64,000 nt of DNA, taken from Gulosibacter macacae. GTDB taxonomy: Bacteria > Actinomycetota > Actinomycetes > Actinomycetales > Microbacteriaceae. The stretch is from NCBI RefSeq assembly GCF_003865375.1, contig NZ_RQVS01000006.1, forward strand, positions 124,001-188,000. Direction: 5' to 3'. The notes under the pieces are model-generated. The model was given only the letters and a program-made list of their open reading frames with translations. It did not search any database and was not told the origin of the DNA. The first letter of the stretch is position 1. Each line of letters starts with the position of its first letter. The position numbers were made by a program, and so were the translations under genes. Shown in pieces: positions 9,143 through 17,463 of this stretch.

Positions 9143-9499
9143 ATGGCACGGGGACGAATTGAGGATGCGGCAGGGCTTGCGGCCGTGCACGCCTGGTCGT
9201 CGGGGGATCGCTCGCGGCAGGTGGTCGCGACCGCGGTGCGGTGGACACTGCAGGCGCTCGCCGATCGGGCGCCGGGCAAGTCGGTCGAGGTGCGGGTGCC
9301 GCCCTTTGGTGCGGTGCAGTGCGTGGAGGGCCCGGGGCACACGCGCGGCACACCACCGAACGTCATTGAGCTGGATGCGGAGACCTGGCTTTCGCTTGCG
9401 ACCGGTGCTTTGGGGTGGGCTGCTGCGCTCGCTTCAGGTGAGGTGCGCGCCTCCGGCGTGCGGGCCGATGTGTCGTGGGCGCTGCCGCTCGTGCGCTGA
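9143..9499 (+). CDS. SCP2-like (sterol carrier family) protein
   Basis: 118 residues resembling the short actinobacterial proteins annotated as sterol carrier family protein. It has MARGRIEDAAG at the start, an Arg-rich helix RSRQVVATAVRWTLQALADRAPG, a conserved VEVRVPPFGAVQCVEGPGHTRG, and PNVIELDAETWLSLATGALGW. The last two blocks match the mycothiol/SCP2-type lipid-binding fold. The ligand is unknown. It often lies next to purine genes in actinobacteria, here divergent from purD-purC and upstream of purF. ATG 9143 gives the family start; the frame is open further upstream but without likeness. Confidence 0.75.
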   Translation: MARGRIEDAAGLAAVHAWSSGDRSRQVVATAVRWTLQALADRAPGKSVEVRVPPFGAVQCVEGPGHTRGTPPNVIELDAETWLSLATGALGWAAALASGEVRASGVRADVSWALPLVR

Positions 9500-9507
9500 G
9501 GGGCCCG

Positions 9508-9722
9508 TGGTCTCGATTCGTCGCTGCGCTCCTACTCGACCGCCCAGTTGTTGGTTCGTCGAGTAGGCCGAAGGCCGTATCGAGACGCCCGCGGGTGGGC
9601 CCGGTGGTCTCGATTCGTCGCTGCACTCCTACTCGACCAACCAATAGGGGGTGGGTCGCTGCGTTCCTGCTCGACCACCCAATTGTTGGTTGGTCGAGTA
9701 GGCCGCAGGCCGCATCGAGGCC
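9508..9722. repeat. Cluster of GGTCGAGTAG-type repeats
   Basis: Three successive versions of the same elements fill this 259-base gap: GGTCTCGATTCGTCGCTG, CTACTCGACC, GTCGAGTAGGCCGAAGGCCG and TATCGAGAC, arranged as inverted repeats around CCAATTGTTGG or CCCAGTTGTTGG centres. Nothing coding is seen. The pieces are the same family as at 3805, 30155, 33292, 53786, 54486 and 56641. Confidence 0.8.
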
Positions 9723-9758
9723 CGCTTAGAGAGCGTCAGCACACAACGACAGGGGATA

Positions 9759-10073
9759 ATGGCAGGCATGCCTTCCGATGAAACCCAGCCGTCCGCATCC
9801 GAGTCGCCGCGCGAACTCAACGCCGTCGTGCGTCGCAGCGCCAAGCTCAGCTCATTCATGTGGCTCGGCGCGATCGTCGGCGCAATCCTCGCGGCGATCC
9901 TCACGTTTGCGTTCCCAGAGCATCCCGAATTTAGCCGTGGTCAGGTATTCGGCTTCTTGCTCGTGTTTGTGACCGCGCTCTCGGTGCTGCTCTTCCTCGT
10001 CATCGGACTCATCGTCAACTTCTTCGTTGGTCGCCGCACCGGCACAGCCACCATCACGCGCGTCGACGACTAG
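9759..10073 (+). CDS. Small two-helix membrane protein
   Basis: 104 residues: a hydrophilic Ser/Glu-rich N-terminus, then two membrane segments (FMWLGAIVGAILAAILTFAF and GFLLVFVTALSVLLFLVIGLIV) joined by a short polar loop, and a basic tail VGRRTGTATITRVDD. Similar short proteins are found near purF in actinobacteria and are of unknown function. AGGGG precedes ATG 9759; ATG 9768 is an alternative. A long hairpin begins 7 bases after the stop. Confidence 0.75.
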   Translation: MAGMPSDETQPSASESPRELNAVVRRSAKLSSFMWLGAIVGAILAAILTFAFPEHPEFSRGQVFGFLLVFVTALSVLLFLVIGLIVNFFVGRRTGTATITRVDD

Positions 10074-10079
10074 GTCGAC

Positions 10080-10145
10080 GATTTCGTCACAGATACGCCC
10101 CCTCGAGGTAGATGCACTTCGAGGGGGCGTATTCGTGACGAAATC
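10080..10145. terminator. Long hairpin after the small membrane gene
   Basis: GATTTCGTCACAGATACGCC (continuing CCCTCGAG, to 10107) pairs with the segment 10117-10145 that ends in TTCGTGACGAAATC. The arms are about 28 bases with only a few mismatches and a short loop. It begins right after a stop and ends about 40 bases before a promoter-like element, so a terminator is likely. Confidence 0.55.
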
Positions 10146-10182
10146 ACGCGCCCAGCCACGGGCGGGTTGACGTCGCGGCCGG

Positions 10183-10213
10183 TTGCACTCCGAAAATATA
10201 CCCCCTAGGGTAT
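10183..10213 (+). promoter_or_regulatory. Promoter overlapped by CsoR/CstR-like operator
   Basis: The inverted repeat ATACCCCCTAGGGTAT (10198-10213; arms ATACCC and GGGTAT, 4-base centre) resembles the C-tract/G-tract operators bound by CsoR-family repressors (copper-sensing CsoR, persulfide-sensing CstR). TTGCAC at 10183-10188 and TAGGGT at 10206-10211, 17 bases apart, could be the -35 and -10 boxes, placing the operator over the promoter. The gene start is 48 bases downstream. No CsoR-family gene is in the window. Confidence 0.55.
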
Positions 10214-10261
10214 CTGGCGAGGTCCCGCATCCGGGCCGCATCCTCGACACAAAGGATTCGA

Positions 10262-11512
10262 ATGCTCCGCAATCTCGGCGAGAAGTACTCGCCCCTCTAC
10301 TTCCTCGCCGCCCTCGGCGCAGGCGGCATGGCGACGTTCTTCTTCATGTATTTCATGTTCCTCACGCCGCACCCGGCCACGCCGATTCCGACCTTCAACT
10401 CGATCAATGCCGCTTGGGTCGCCGGTGACGGAGTGTTGCGGGCACTCATCGCCGTGGGCTACATCGGCCAGGTGTTCTTCGTGCTGCTCCACCTCGTGCT
10501 CCTCGTCTGGAACCTCCGCGAGTTCGCCGCCTTCCGCGAAACTGCCGCCTACGACAAGCTGCGCGCGAGCAATGCCGGGGTCACCCTCATGGCCATTCCC
10601 CTCACCCTCGCGATGACCCTGAACGGCCTCTTTGTTGCCGGTGCGACGCTCGTGCCGAACATCTGGGACGTCATCGAGCTGCTCCTCCCGATCGCGCTCC
10701 TCGTCTTCGGTGCGATCGGCGTGCTCGCCCTGCGTATCTACGGCAGATTCGTCACTCGCATCTTCACCGGCGGCTTCTCATTCGAGGCGAACACAGGCAT
10801 GAACCAGCTGCTCGGCTCGTTTGCCTTCGCAATGGTCGGCGTGGGTCTCGCCGCAGGCGCGGCCATGAGTTCGAACATCGCGACGGTGACGGTCGGCCTC
10901 ATCGGCTCGATATTCTTCATGATCGTCTCGATGCTCGTCTTTGCGGTGATGCTGCCGCTCGGCCTCAAATCGATGCTCCGCCACGGCCTCGCGCCGGTGA
11001 ACTCGGCCACCATGTGGCTGCCAGTGCCGATCTTCACGCTCTGGGGTATCACGATGGTCCGCGACAACCACGGCCTCGCAACACTCGGGGCGAATGCCGG
11101 TGCCGAGTCGCACGTCGGCGGATCGCAGGAACTCATGGTGATTCTCGCCGTGGCGATTGCTGCTCAGGCCGCGTTCTTGCTCTTTGGCCACGCGATTATG
11201 CGCCGCAACGGCTTCTACACCGACTACGTGCTCACCAAGAAGCACCAGTCTCCGGTGGCCTTCACCCTCGTGTGCCCGGGCGTTGCGCTGGGTGTGCTCA
11301 GTTTCTTCGGCCTGCACGTCGGCCTCGTGCAGAACGGTGTTGTCGAGAAGTTTGGCCCGGTTTACTTGGCCCTGCTCGCGATCATCTTCGTCGTGCAGAT
11401 CGTCACGATCGTGGGCATGGTTGTGCTGCTGCGCAACCAGCTTTTCCGTGGAGAGGATGCGCTGCCGGCGGGTGCTGCACCCGCCACTCGCGAGCTGGTT
11501 GACGCGCGGTAG
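10262..11512 (+). CDS. Polytopic membrane protein, TsoY-like
   Basis: 416 residues with about ten hydrophobic helices. The N-terminus SPLYFLAALGAGGMATFFFM with FLTPHP close behind resembles the TsoY family of membrane (seleno)proteins linked to sulfur-species metabolism. I assign this from memory of the family and not from a search. Here there is no in-frame TGA, so no selenocysteine is read. Other notable pieces are FGHAIMRRNGFYTDYV and CPGVALGVLSFFGLHVGL. AAAGGA precedes ATG 10262. The operator-like ATACCC/GGGTAT site just upstream points to control by a metal- or persulfide-sensing CsoR-family repressor, which would agree with a sulfur role. The gene is monocistronic, bounded by two long hairpins. 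Confidence 0.6.
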   Translation: MLRNLGEKYSPLYFLAALGAGGMATFFFMYFMFLTPHPATPIPTFNSINAAWVAGDGVLRALIAVGYIGQVFFVLLHLVLLVWNLREFAAFRETAAYDKLRASNAGVTLMAIPLTLAMTLNGLFVAGATLVPNIWDVIELLLPIALLVFGAIGVLALRIYGRFVTRIFTGGFSFEANTGMNQLLGSFAFAMVGVGLAAGAAMSSNIATVTVGLIGSIFFMIVSMLVFAVMLPLGLKSMLRHGLAPVNSATMWLPVPIFTLWGITMVRDNHGLATLGANAGAESHVGGSQELMVILAVAIAAQAAFLLFGHAIMRRNGFYTDYVLTKKHQSPVAFTLVCPGVALGVLSFFGLHVGLVQNGVVEKFGPVYLALLAIIFVVQIVTIVGMVVLLRNQLFRGEDALPAGAAPATRELVDAR

Positions 11513-11515
11513 TTC

Positions 11516-11581
11516 GTCTCACTCACGCAGACGGCCGCTCGAGGTACGGGTACCTCGAGCGGCCGCATGCGTGAGCGAGAC
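11516..11581. terminator. Long hairpin between convergent genes
   Basis: GTCTCACTCACGCAGACGGC (to 11546) pairs with 11551-11581 ending in GCGTGAGCGAGAC; about 31 bases per arm, few mismatches, four-base loop CGGG. It sits 4 bases beyond the TsoY-like stop and 39 before the purF stop, so it can serve both strands as terminator. A T-run is missing. Confidence 0.6.
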
Positions 11582-11619
11582 AAAGTGTCGGCTTCGAGAG
11601 CTTCAGCACGCGGAGGCGG

Positions 11620-13077
11620 CTAGCTCGACCGCGTCCGCTCAAGCCACGCGAGGTACTCCGGCGTCACGGTGCCGGTGACGTATTCGCCGGTAAAGCACGA
11701 CATGTCGAGCTCGGTCATCTCGGTGCCCTCGGTGATCGCGGCAAAGAGGTCGTCGACATCCTGGTAGACGAGCGCATCCGCACCGATGACCGAGCAGATC
11801 TCTTCCACGGTGCGCGCCGAAGCCACCAGCTCGCCGCGCGTCGGCATGTTGATGCCGTAGACGTGCGGATAGCGCACGGCCGGGGCGGCCGACGCGAAGT
11901 AGACCTTCGCAGCGCCGGCCTGACGCGCCATCTCCACAATCTCCTGCGAGGTGGTGCCACGCACAATCGAGTCGTCGACGAGCAGCACCCGCTTACGCTC
12001 GAACTCACGCGGCAAGGCGTTGAGCTTCTGCCGCACCGACTTCTTGCGCACCTTCTGGCCCGGCATGATGAACGTGCGGCCGATGTAGCGGTTCTTGTAG
12101 AAACCCTCGCGGTAGGGGAGACCCAGCGTCTGCGCGAGTTGCATCGCCGAGGGGCGGGCCGAGTCGGGAATCGGCATGACCACGTCGATCTCGTCGAGCG
12201 GAATCTCGCGCTCGACCTTGCGCGCAAGCTTCTCACCCATGCGCAGGCGGGTGTCGTACACCGAAATGCCATTCATCACCGAGTCGGGGCGGGCGAGGTA
12301 GACGTACTCAAATGAGCAGGGTGCGAGCCGCGTCGGGCCGTCGTACTCGCGCGTGTGCAGTTCGCCCGCGGTCGTGATGAACACCATCTCGCCCGGCGCG
12401 AGTTCGCGCACGAGCTCGTACCCGCCCGCATCCACGACGAGCGACTCGGATGCAACCACCCACTCATCGCGACCGTTGTCGTCGAGGCGGTGACCAAGCA
12501 CGAGCGGACGAATGCCGAACGGGTCGCGGAACGCGAGGAGGCCGTGGCCGGCAATGAGTGCGATCGAGGCGTACGAGCCCTCAACGCGCTGGTGCAGGTG
12601 GCTCACCGCGTCGAACACCTGGTCGGGGGTGAGATCTTCTTCTGAGATCGAGTTCTGCAGCTCGTTCGCGAGCACGTTGAGCAGCAGCTCGGTGTCGCTA
12701 TCACTGTTGAGGTGACGGCGGTCGATGTTGAACAGCTCGTCGCTGAGCTCGCGAGTGTTCGTGAGGTTGCCGTTGTGCACGAGCACGATGCCATAGGGCG
12801 CGTTCACGTAGAACGGCTGCACCTCATCCTCGTTCTTCGCCGAACCGCTCGTCGCGTAGCGCACGTGACCGAGGCCAACTTCGCCGAGCAGCGAACGCAT
12901 GTCGCGCGTGCGATACGCCTCGCGCACCTGGCCCTTCGCCTTCACCCGGTAGAGCGTGTTGCCCTCAATAGTGGCGATGCCGGTGGAGTCTTGACCCCGG
13001 TGCTGCAGTAGGAGCAGCGAGTCATAGATCTGCTGGTTGACGGGACTGGTCGAGACATGACCGACGATGCCGCACAC
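11620..13077 (-). CDS. purF: Amidophosphoribosyltransferase PurF
   Basis: 485 residues, usual length. PurF makes phosphoribosylamine from PRPP and glutamine, the first committed step of purine synthesis. The Ntn glutaminase begins directly with the nucleophile Cys2 (MCGIVGHVS), so only Met is removed and there is no propeptide. LLLLQHRGQDSTGIA, HVRYATSG and VHNGNLTN belong to the same domain. The phosphoribosyltransferase half has VVMPIPDSARPSA, the PRPP loop LLVDDSIVRGTTS and the late block YGINMPTRGEL. It is divergent from the phosphatase gene and separated from purM by that gene, whereas purF-purM are often adjacent. Confidence 0.97.
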   Translation of the reverse strand: MCGIVGHVSTSPVNQQIYDSLLLLQHRGQDSTGIATIEGNTLYRVKAKGQVREAYRTRDMRSLLGEVGLGHVRYATSGSAKNEDEVQPFYVNAPYGIVLVHNGNLTNTRELSDELFNIDRRHLNSDSDTELLLNVLANELQNSISEEDLTPDQVFDAVSHLHQRVEGSYASIALIAGHGLLAFRDPFGIRPLVLGHRLDDNGRDEWVVASESLVVDAGGYELVRELAPGEMVFITTAGELHTREYDGPTRLAPCSFEYVYLARPDSVMNGISVYDTRLRMGEKLARKVEREIPLDEIDVVMPIPDSARPSAMQLAQTLGLPYREGFYKNRYIGRTFIMPGQKVRKKSVRQKLNALPREFERKRVLLVDDSIVRGTTSQEIVEMARQAGAAKVYFASAAPAVRYPHVYGINMPTRGELVASARTVEEICSVIGADALVYQDVDDLFAAITEGTEMTELDMSCFTGEYVTGTVTPEYLAWLERTRSS

Positions 13078-13193
13078 GGTGAATGGCGCTCCCTTTGGAT
13101 CGGGCGTGAGAATTGGCCGTTCACCATTCTGTCACTTTGTTGAGCGTCGGTGTGCTCGGGTTCTCAGTCATGCTGCTGGGCGACAATGGCGCT

Positions 13194-13961
13194 ATGCCGA
13201 CACGAAAACTGCACTGGGATGGGTTCTACAACGCTCGCGACCTCGGCGGCCTGCCGCTCGCCACCGGTGGCGAGACGAAGTACAAGGCCTATGCGCGCTC
13301 GGCAGATCTGCGCTTCGCGACGCCCGAGGGGTTGGATGCGGCGTATCGCGACGGCTTCCGCACCGTGGTTGACCTGCGCAATGGCTTCGAGACGCGCACC
13401 GTGCCGCGCAGTCCCGAGGAGGCGGAAGCGAACTCATTCCGGGTGCCGCCGGTGCCCGAAGCAGAGTTGCCCGAGGGCATGTTTGGGGTGCGGGTGCCGC
13501 TTGATGACACCCATCACCTTGAGTTTTGGCGGCGGATGCACGAAGAGGGTCGCCTCGGATCTCCCCGCTACTTTGGGCCGGTGTTGCAGGAGTCTTCGGG
13601 TCGGGTGGTTGAGGTGTTGCGGGCGATCGCGGCGGCGCCTGGCGGCATCATCTATCACTGCGCGGTGGGGCGTGACCGCACCGGACTCGTGACCTTTGCG
13701 CTCCTCTCATTGGCGGGAGTGGAGCCGGGTGCGATCGCTGAGGACTACGCGCGCACGCCCGCCGAGCTCGTGAAGTTCTACGAGCGGCTGGAGTTTCCCG
13801 ACAACTCGCACCGCATCCTGGAAAACCTGGAGAAGACCGGTCACACCCTCGAGTCGGCGGTGCTCGAGCAGGCCGAGGGGTTCGACGCCTGGACGACGCT
13901 GCGGAAGGCGGGGCTCACCGATGCCGAGCTCGAGACGCTGGCCGGGCGCCTGCTCGGGTAG
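13194..13961 (+). CDS. Tyrosine-protein phosphatase (PtpB/IphP type)
   Basis: 255 residues of the bacterial tyrosine/dual-specificity phosphatase family. The N-terminal NARDLGGLPL and DLRNGFETR are family marks, and the P-loop HCAVGRDRTG carries the nucleophilic Cys and the Arg of C-x5-R. The C-terminal half is helical. Substrates may be phosphoproteins or phosphoinositides; not decided by sequence. The ATG at 13194 begins MPTRKLHWDG, the family start; the frame stays open upstream but gives a hydrophobic leader unlike the family. It stands between purF and purM. Confidence 0.88.
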   Translation: MPTRKLHWDGFYNARDLGGLPLATGGETKYKAYARSADLRFATPEGLDAAYRDGFRTVVDLRNGFETRTVPRSPEEAEANSFRVPPVPEAELPEGMFGVRVPLDDTHHLEFWRRMHEEGRLGSPRYFGPVLQESSGRVVEVLRAIAAAPGGIIYHCAVGRDRTGLVTFALLSLAGVEPGAIAEDYARTPAELVKFYERLEFPDNSHRILENLEKTGHTLESAVLEQAEGFDAWTTLRKAGLTDAELETLAGRLLG

Positions 13962-13985
13962 CGTGCCCGTCGCGCAACGCATCCG

Positions 13986-14053
13986 CTAATCCGCTCGCTT
14001 CCGACTAAACCGCGCGCTGCAGCGCGCGGTTTAGCCGGAAGCGAGCGGATTAG
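13986..14053. repeat. 68-bp palindrome, copy A
   Basis: A 68-base palindrome without loop (centre CTGCAG); 33 of 34 pairs match. Each arm contains the word CTAAnCCGCnCGCT twice, 19 bases apart. It follows the phosphatase stop by 24 bases and precedes purM. Three further copies are at 15293, 20751 and 43269. Confidence 0.9.
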
Positions 14054-14141
14054 GGCAGGGGCCTGGGCGCCGACGCATCCCGGCCACGCGTGCTCGCGAG
14101 CACGCGCACTCGCGCTGGGCCGCGCGGCTAGGCTGGAGGCC

Positions 14142-15242
14142 ATGAGCGATGACCTTTACGCCACCTCGGGTGTTGACACCGCGGCCGGCGACCGCGCCGT
14201 TGAACTGATGAAGCAGGCCGTGCAGGCCACCCACGGCCCCGAAGTTGTCGGCGGCTTCGGCGGATTCGCCGGGCTCTTCGACGCCTCGAAGCTGCAGGGG
14301 ATGCGTCGCCCGCTCCTCGCCACCTCGACCGACGGCGTCGGCACCAAGGTCGCTATCGCCCAGGCCATCGACAAGCACGACACCATCGGCCAGGACCTCG
14401 TCGGCATGGTCGTGGACGACATCATCGTCGTAGGTGCTGAGCCGCTCTTCATGACCGACTACATCGCCTGCGGCAAGGTCGTACCCGAGCGCATCGCCGC
14501 CATCGTCAAGGGCATCGCCGATGCCTGTGCCGCCACCGGCACCGCACTCACCGGCGGCGAAACTGCGGAGCACCCGGGCTTGCTCGGACCAGACGACTAC
14601 GACGTCGCCGGTGCCGTCACCGGTGTCGTCGACGCCGACCGCGTGCTCGGTGCCGAACGCGTGACCGACGGCGATGTCGTCATCGCGCTCGCCGCATCCG
14701 GTTTGCACTCAAACGGCTACTCGCTCGTGCGCCGCATCATTGCCGACAACGGCATCGACTACCGCGCGCAGGCCGCTGACTTTGGCACTTCGTGGGGCGA
14801 AGCGCTACTCGAACCGACCCGCCTCTACACTGGCGAACTCGTGCGCGTGCTGCGTCGGCCCGAACTTGACGGTGCAATTCACGCGTTCTCCCACGTGACC
14901 GGTGGCGGCATCGCGGCGAACCTCGCGCGCGTGCTGCCGCAGGGTTCGTGGATCGAGCTCGAGCGTTCACTCTGGTCGCCGCTGCCGGTGTTCCGCATCC
15001 TCACGGATCTCGCGGGTGCGTCGCTCGAGTCGGTTGAGGGCACCTGGAACCTCGGCATCGGCATGTTTGCGATTGTCGACGCCGAGAAGGCGGATGCAGT
15101 GCTCGCCGCCTGCGCGCAAGAGGGCCTCGAGGGTTGGGTCGCTGGCCGCATCTCGATGTCGGCGCGCGATCTCGACGGTTTCACGCAGGGTGAAAAGGGC
15201 GTCGATGGTGGCGCCGTGCGTCTCGTCGGCAGCTACGCCTAG
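14142..15242 (+). CDS. purM: Phosphoribosylformylglycinamidine cyclo-ligase PurM
   Basis: 366 residues, normal for PurM (AIR synthetase), which closes FGAM to AIR using ATP in the cytoplasm. Family blocks seen: GVDTAAGDRAVELMK, FGGFAGLFD, LLATSTDGVGTKVAIA, DLVGMVVDDIIVVGAEPLF, TALTGGETAEHPGL, LHSNGYSLVR, FSHVTGGGIAANLARVLP and a typical C-terminus. ATG 14142 gives the expected start. The gene is flanked on both sides by 68-bp palindromes of the same family. Confidence 0.97.
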   Translation: MSDDLYATSGVDTAAGDRAVELMKQAVQATHGPEVVGGFGGFAGLFDASKLQGMRRPLLATSTDGVGTKVAIAQAIDKHDTIGQDLVGMVVDDIIVVGAEPLFMTDYIACGKVVPERIAAIVKGIADACAATGTALTGGETAEHPGLLGPDDYDVAGAVTGVVDADRVLGAERVTDGDVVIALAASGLHSNGYSLVRRIIADNGIDYRAQAADFGTSWGEALLEPTRLYTGELVRVLRRPELDGAIHAFSHVTGGGIAANLARVLPQGSWIELERSLWSPLPVFRILTDLAGASLESVEGTWNLGIGMFAIVDAEKADAVLAACAQEGLEGWVAGRISMSARDLDGFTQGEKGVDGGAVRLVGSYA

Positions 15243-15292
15243 GGATTCGGCCAGGGCGCGCTAATACGCGCGTTGCCGCCGCATCCCATTCG

Positions 15293-15360
15293 CTAATACG
15301 CACGCTTCCGCCAAATACGCGCGCTGCAGCGTGCGTATTAGGCGGGCACGAGCGTATTAG
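15293..15360. repeat. 68-bp palindrome, copy B
   Basis: Same length, same CTGCAG centre and same layout as copy A, with CTAATACGC in place of CTAATCCGC and more mismatches in the right arm (GGCGGGCACGAG). A single extra arm fragment CTAATACGCGCGTTGCCGCC lies just before it at 15261-15280. It is placed between convergent purM and the SdpI-like gene. Confidence 0.9.
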
Positions 15361-15428
15361 TGCGCGGATGCGCGCGAGGCGTCGCACCGGACGCGCCACG
15401 CACGATGCGCGCCGCAGGAAGCGCCACG

Positions 15429-15794
15429 CTACACCCTCTGCGCCGCCCGGTGACCAACGACAATCTGCGCGACCGCGCCAGCAATCGTGAGCGCTGCGGA
15501 AAGCGCGGCACACACCAAGAACGGTGCCACGGTCAGTCCGAGACACATGGTCGCAATCCCGAACACGATGGCCGCACCATTGAGTGCCCGGGCCCAGGGC
15601 CAGGCGGCTTCGTGCGCGGCGTACCAAGCAGCATCCGATGACCGCGTCGCAGCGGTACGAATGCCACCGTACGTGTCGGGCGTGATCTGGCCCGACAACG
15701 CTGCACGCACTGAGACGAGCGACAGTACGTTGCCGAACACCATGATTGCGCCGAGGAGGATCCCCATAGTGAGACCCGGGGCGACGAGGCCCAT
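15429..15794 (-). CDS. SdpI-like membrane protein
   Basis: 121 residues with three or four membrane helices. The middle segment YGGIRTAATRSSDAAWYAAHEAA matches the SdpI/YhfL family signature G-I-R-T-x-x-T-x-x-S-D-x-x-W-x-x-x-H, where SdpI of Bacillus is an immunity protein against a killing factor. Most actinobacterial relatives have no known function, so immunity is not implied. It starts 3 bases after the DUF3073 gene, so the two are probably co-transcribed. Confidence 0.75.
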   Translation of the reverse strand: MGLVAPGLTMGILLGAIMVFGNVLSLVSVRAALSGQITPDTYGGIRTAATRSSDAAWYAAHEAAWPWARALNGAAIVFGIATMCLGLTVAPFLVCAALSAALTIAGAVAQIVVGHRAAQRV

Positions 15795-15797
15795 TAG

Positions 15798-16013
15798 CTA
15801 GGCGAACCGTCGCTGATCGACGTCGTCGTCCTCGTCGAAGCTCTCGTCGTCTTCGTCGATGTATTCAGCCCACTTCGACATCTCGTCTTCGGTGAGTCCC
15901 GACTCGGAGCCACGAAGCTCGCGCTGAAGCTGCTCGTAGTCAGTCTCGGGGATGTTGTACTTCAACTCCCGAGCGACCTTGGTGTGCTTCGCCTTCTGAC
16001 GGCCACGCCCCAT
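15798..16013 (-). CDS. DUF3073 family protein
   Basis: 71 residues, actinobacteria-specific DUF3073: MGRGRQKAKHTKVARELKY, then TDYEQLQREL, then a strongly acidic tail (DEDDESFDEDDDVDQ). Highly charged at both ends, probably cytoplasmic; function unknown. ATG 16013 gives the family N-terminus and is preferred to a start 24 bases earlier. The upstream neighbour is a divergent flavoprotein gene. Confidence 0.9.
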   Translation of the reverse strand: MGRGRQKAKHTKVARELKYNIPETDYEQLQRELRGSESGLTEDEMSKWAEYIDEDDESFDEDDDVDQRRFA

Positions 16014-16212
16014 ATTGCGCAACCCCCTCAATAGCATCGGGCCGGGCGAGCGATGAGTCGACCGGCCAGTGAACGTAAATGGTGAATTCTGAGGCTGAGT
16101 TTACCACGCCGTCATGTTCACCCTGCATGTCGCACCGCCCGCCTATGCTCAATGCACGCGCTAGACCGAGAGCGCCGAGTTTCCGCCCCACGTCCAGCAC
16201 GCAGGAGTCGCG

Positions 16213-17349
16213 TTGTCAGTGCTATCGCACCGCGTCGATATTGCGATCGTTGGCGCAGGCGCCGCCGGCCTCACTTTGGCCTATTCACTGCGCGCGCTCG
16301 GGCTCGAACCGCTGCGCGACTACATCATTATCGACAACCACTCGCGGCCCGGTGCGAATTGGCAACAGGGATGGGACTTCGTCACCATCGACCGCGGCCT
16401 GCGTGCAGGAGAACTCGTCGATCTCCCAGGTCAATCGGAGCTTGGGCTCTCGTACCGAGGCGCCGACCAGCAGGCACTTGCCCGCGATGTGGTTCCTGAG
16501 GTGTGGCGCAAGTACGGCGATGCCTACGATCTGCTCGTCACCCACGGTGTGCGGGCGCTGCGCGTAGATGCTGAGCGGCGCCGCGAGGAACTCTTGCTCA
16601 CCGTGCAGCAACCAAATGGGGCGATCGTGCGCCGCGAGGTGCGACTGCTCGTCAACGCGGCCGGGAGTTGGGCGCATCCTTTTGTGCCTTGGTACCCGGG
16701 CGCTGATCGCTTCGCTGGCACGCAAGAACACGTCTACCGGCTCGAGTCGTTCGCGGGGTTCGCCGGACAGCGCGTGCTTGTCGTGGGCGGTGGCCGGAGC
16801 GCCGTGTCGGTGTTGCTGGAGCTTGAGCGTCAGGACGCGCAGACGGTGTGGTCGACCCTGCGCGACCCGGATTTTCACGAGCGGCCTACGTTTGGCTTGC
16901 GTCGTCGCGCCGCGGTGACAGTTGGCGAGATCGGGCTGCGACAGCGCACGCGCGTCGCGAAGATGGCCGCGCGCGGCAAATGGCTGCCGTCCGACGTTTC
17001 GGTGCGTGGCATTCCGCTCACGGTCGAGGTATTTGACGGGATGCGTCGAGGCACGCTCGTGACTCGCGGCCCGCTGGCGAGATTTGAATCGGATGCGGCG
17101 GTCTTCGCGAGCGGTGACGTCGTGCCGATCGACGCGGTGCTTTGGGCGACCGGCGGGCGCGAAGCCACCCGCTATCTCGCGCCCCTTGGCCTGCGCGATG
17201 CTGGCGGGACGCCGAAGGTGCGGGCCGGCTGGTCGCGTCGCGATGAGCGCGTGGCGTTCCTCGGGTACGGGCCGGGTATTGACCCGGCGGATGCGCTCGA
17301 TAACGCCGTGCTGCTTGCCGAGGATGCGATCGACCGTCTCGTCGGCTGA
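16213..17349 (+). CDS. FAD-dependent oxidoreductase (CzcO/flavin monooxygenase-like)
   Basis: 378 residues. FAD-binding IAIVGAGAAGLTLAYSLRALG lies at the start and a second Rossmann motif RVLVVGGGRSAVSVLLELE in the middle, the two-nucleotide layout of NAD(P)H-dependent flavoprotein monooxygenases and thioredoxin reductase-like enzymes. ATGG appears in VLWATGGREATRYLAPLGL and a C-terminal YGPGIDPADALDNAV closes the FAD site. The strict FxGxxxHxxxW motif of Baeyer-Villiger enzymes is not seen. Substrate unknown. The start is TTG 16213, with AGGAG six bases in front; GTG 16219 is possible. The gene stands alone. Confidence 0.82.
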   Translation: MSVLSHRVDIAIVGAGAAGLTLAYSLRALGLEPLRDYIIIDNHSRPGANWQQGWDFVTIDRGLRAGELVDLPGQSELGLSYRGADQQALARDVVPEVWRKYGDAYDLLVTHGVRALRVDAERRREELLLTVQQPNGAIVRREVRLLVNAAGSWAHPFVPWYPGADRFAGTQEHVYRLESFAGFAGQRVLVVGGGRSAVSVLLELERQDAQTVWSTLRDPDFHERPTFGLRRRAAVTVGEIGLRQRTRVAKMAARGKWLPSDVSVRGIPLTVEVFDGMRRGTLVTRGPLARFESDAAVFASGDVVPIDAVLWATGGREATRYLAPLGLRDAGGTPKVRAGWSRRDERVAFLGYGPGIDPADALDNAVLLAEDAIDRLVG

Positions 17350-17463
17350 GCGGCCGGGTGCACGTTTGACCCGCCTCGCGCGCTGAGGTTCTCGAAGCGT
17401 GGATGCTCGCCGTGCATCCGCGAGCGAGCTGCTCGGGTCGCTCTCGCCCGCATGGGCGTGCTT

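Noticed and set aside
10262-11512. Selenocysteine in the TsoY-like gene
   Set aside because: The frame has no in-frame TGA before the terminal TAG and no SECIS-like element is needed.
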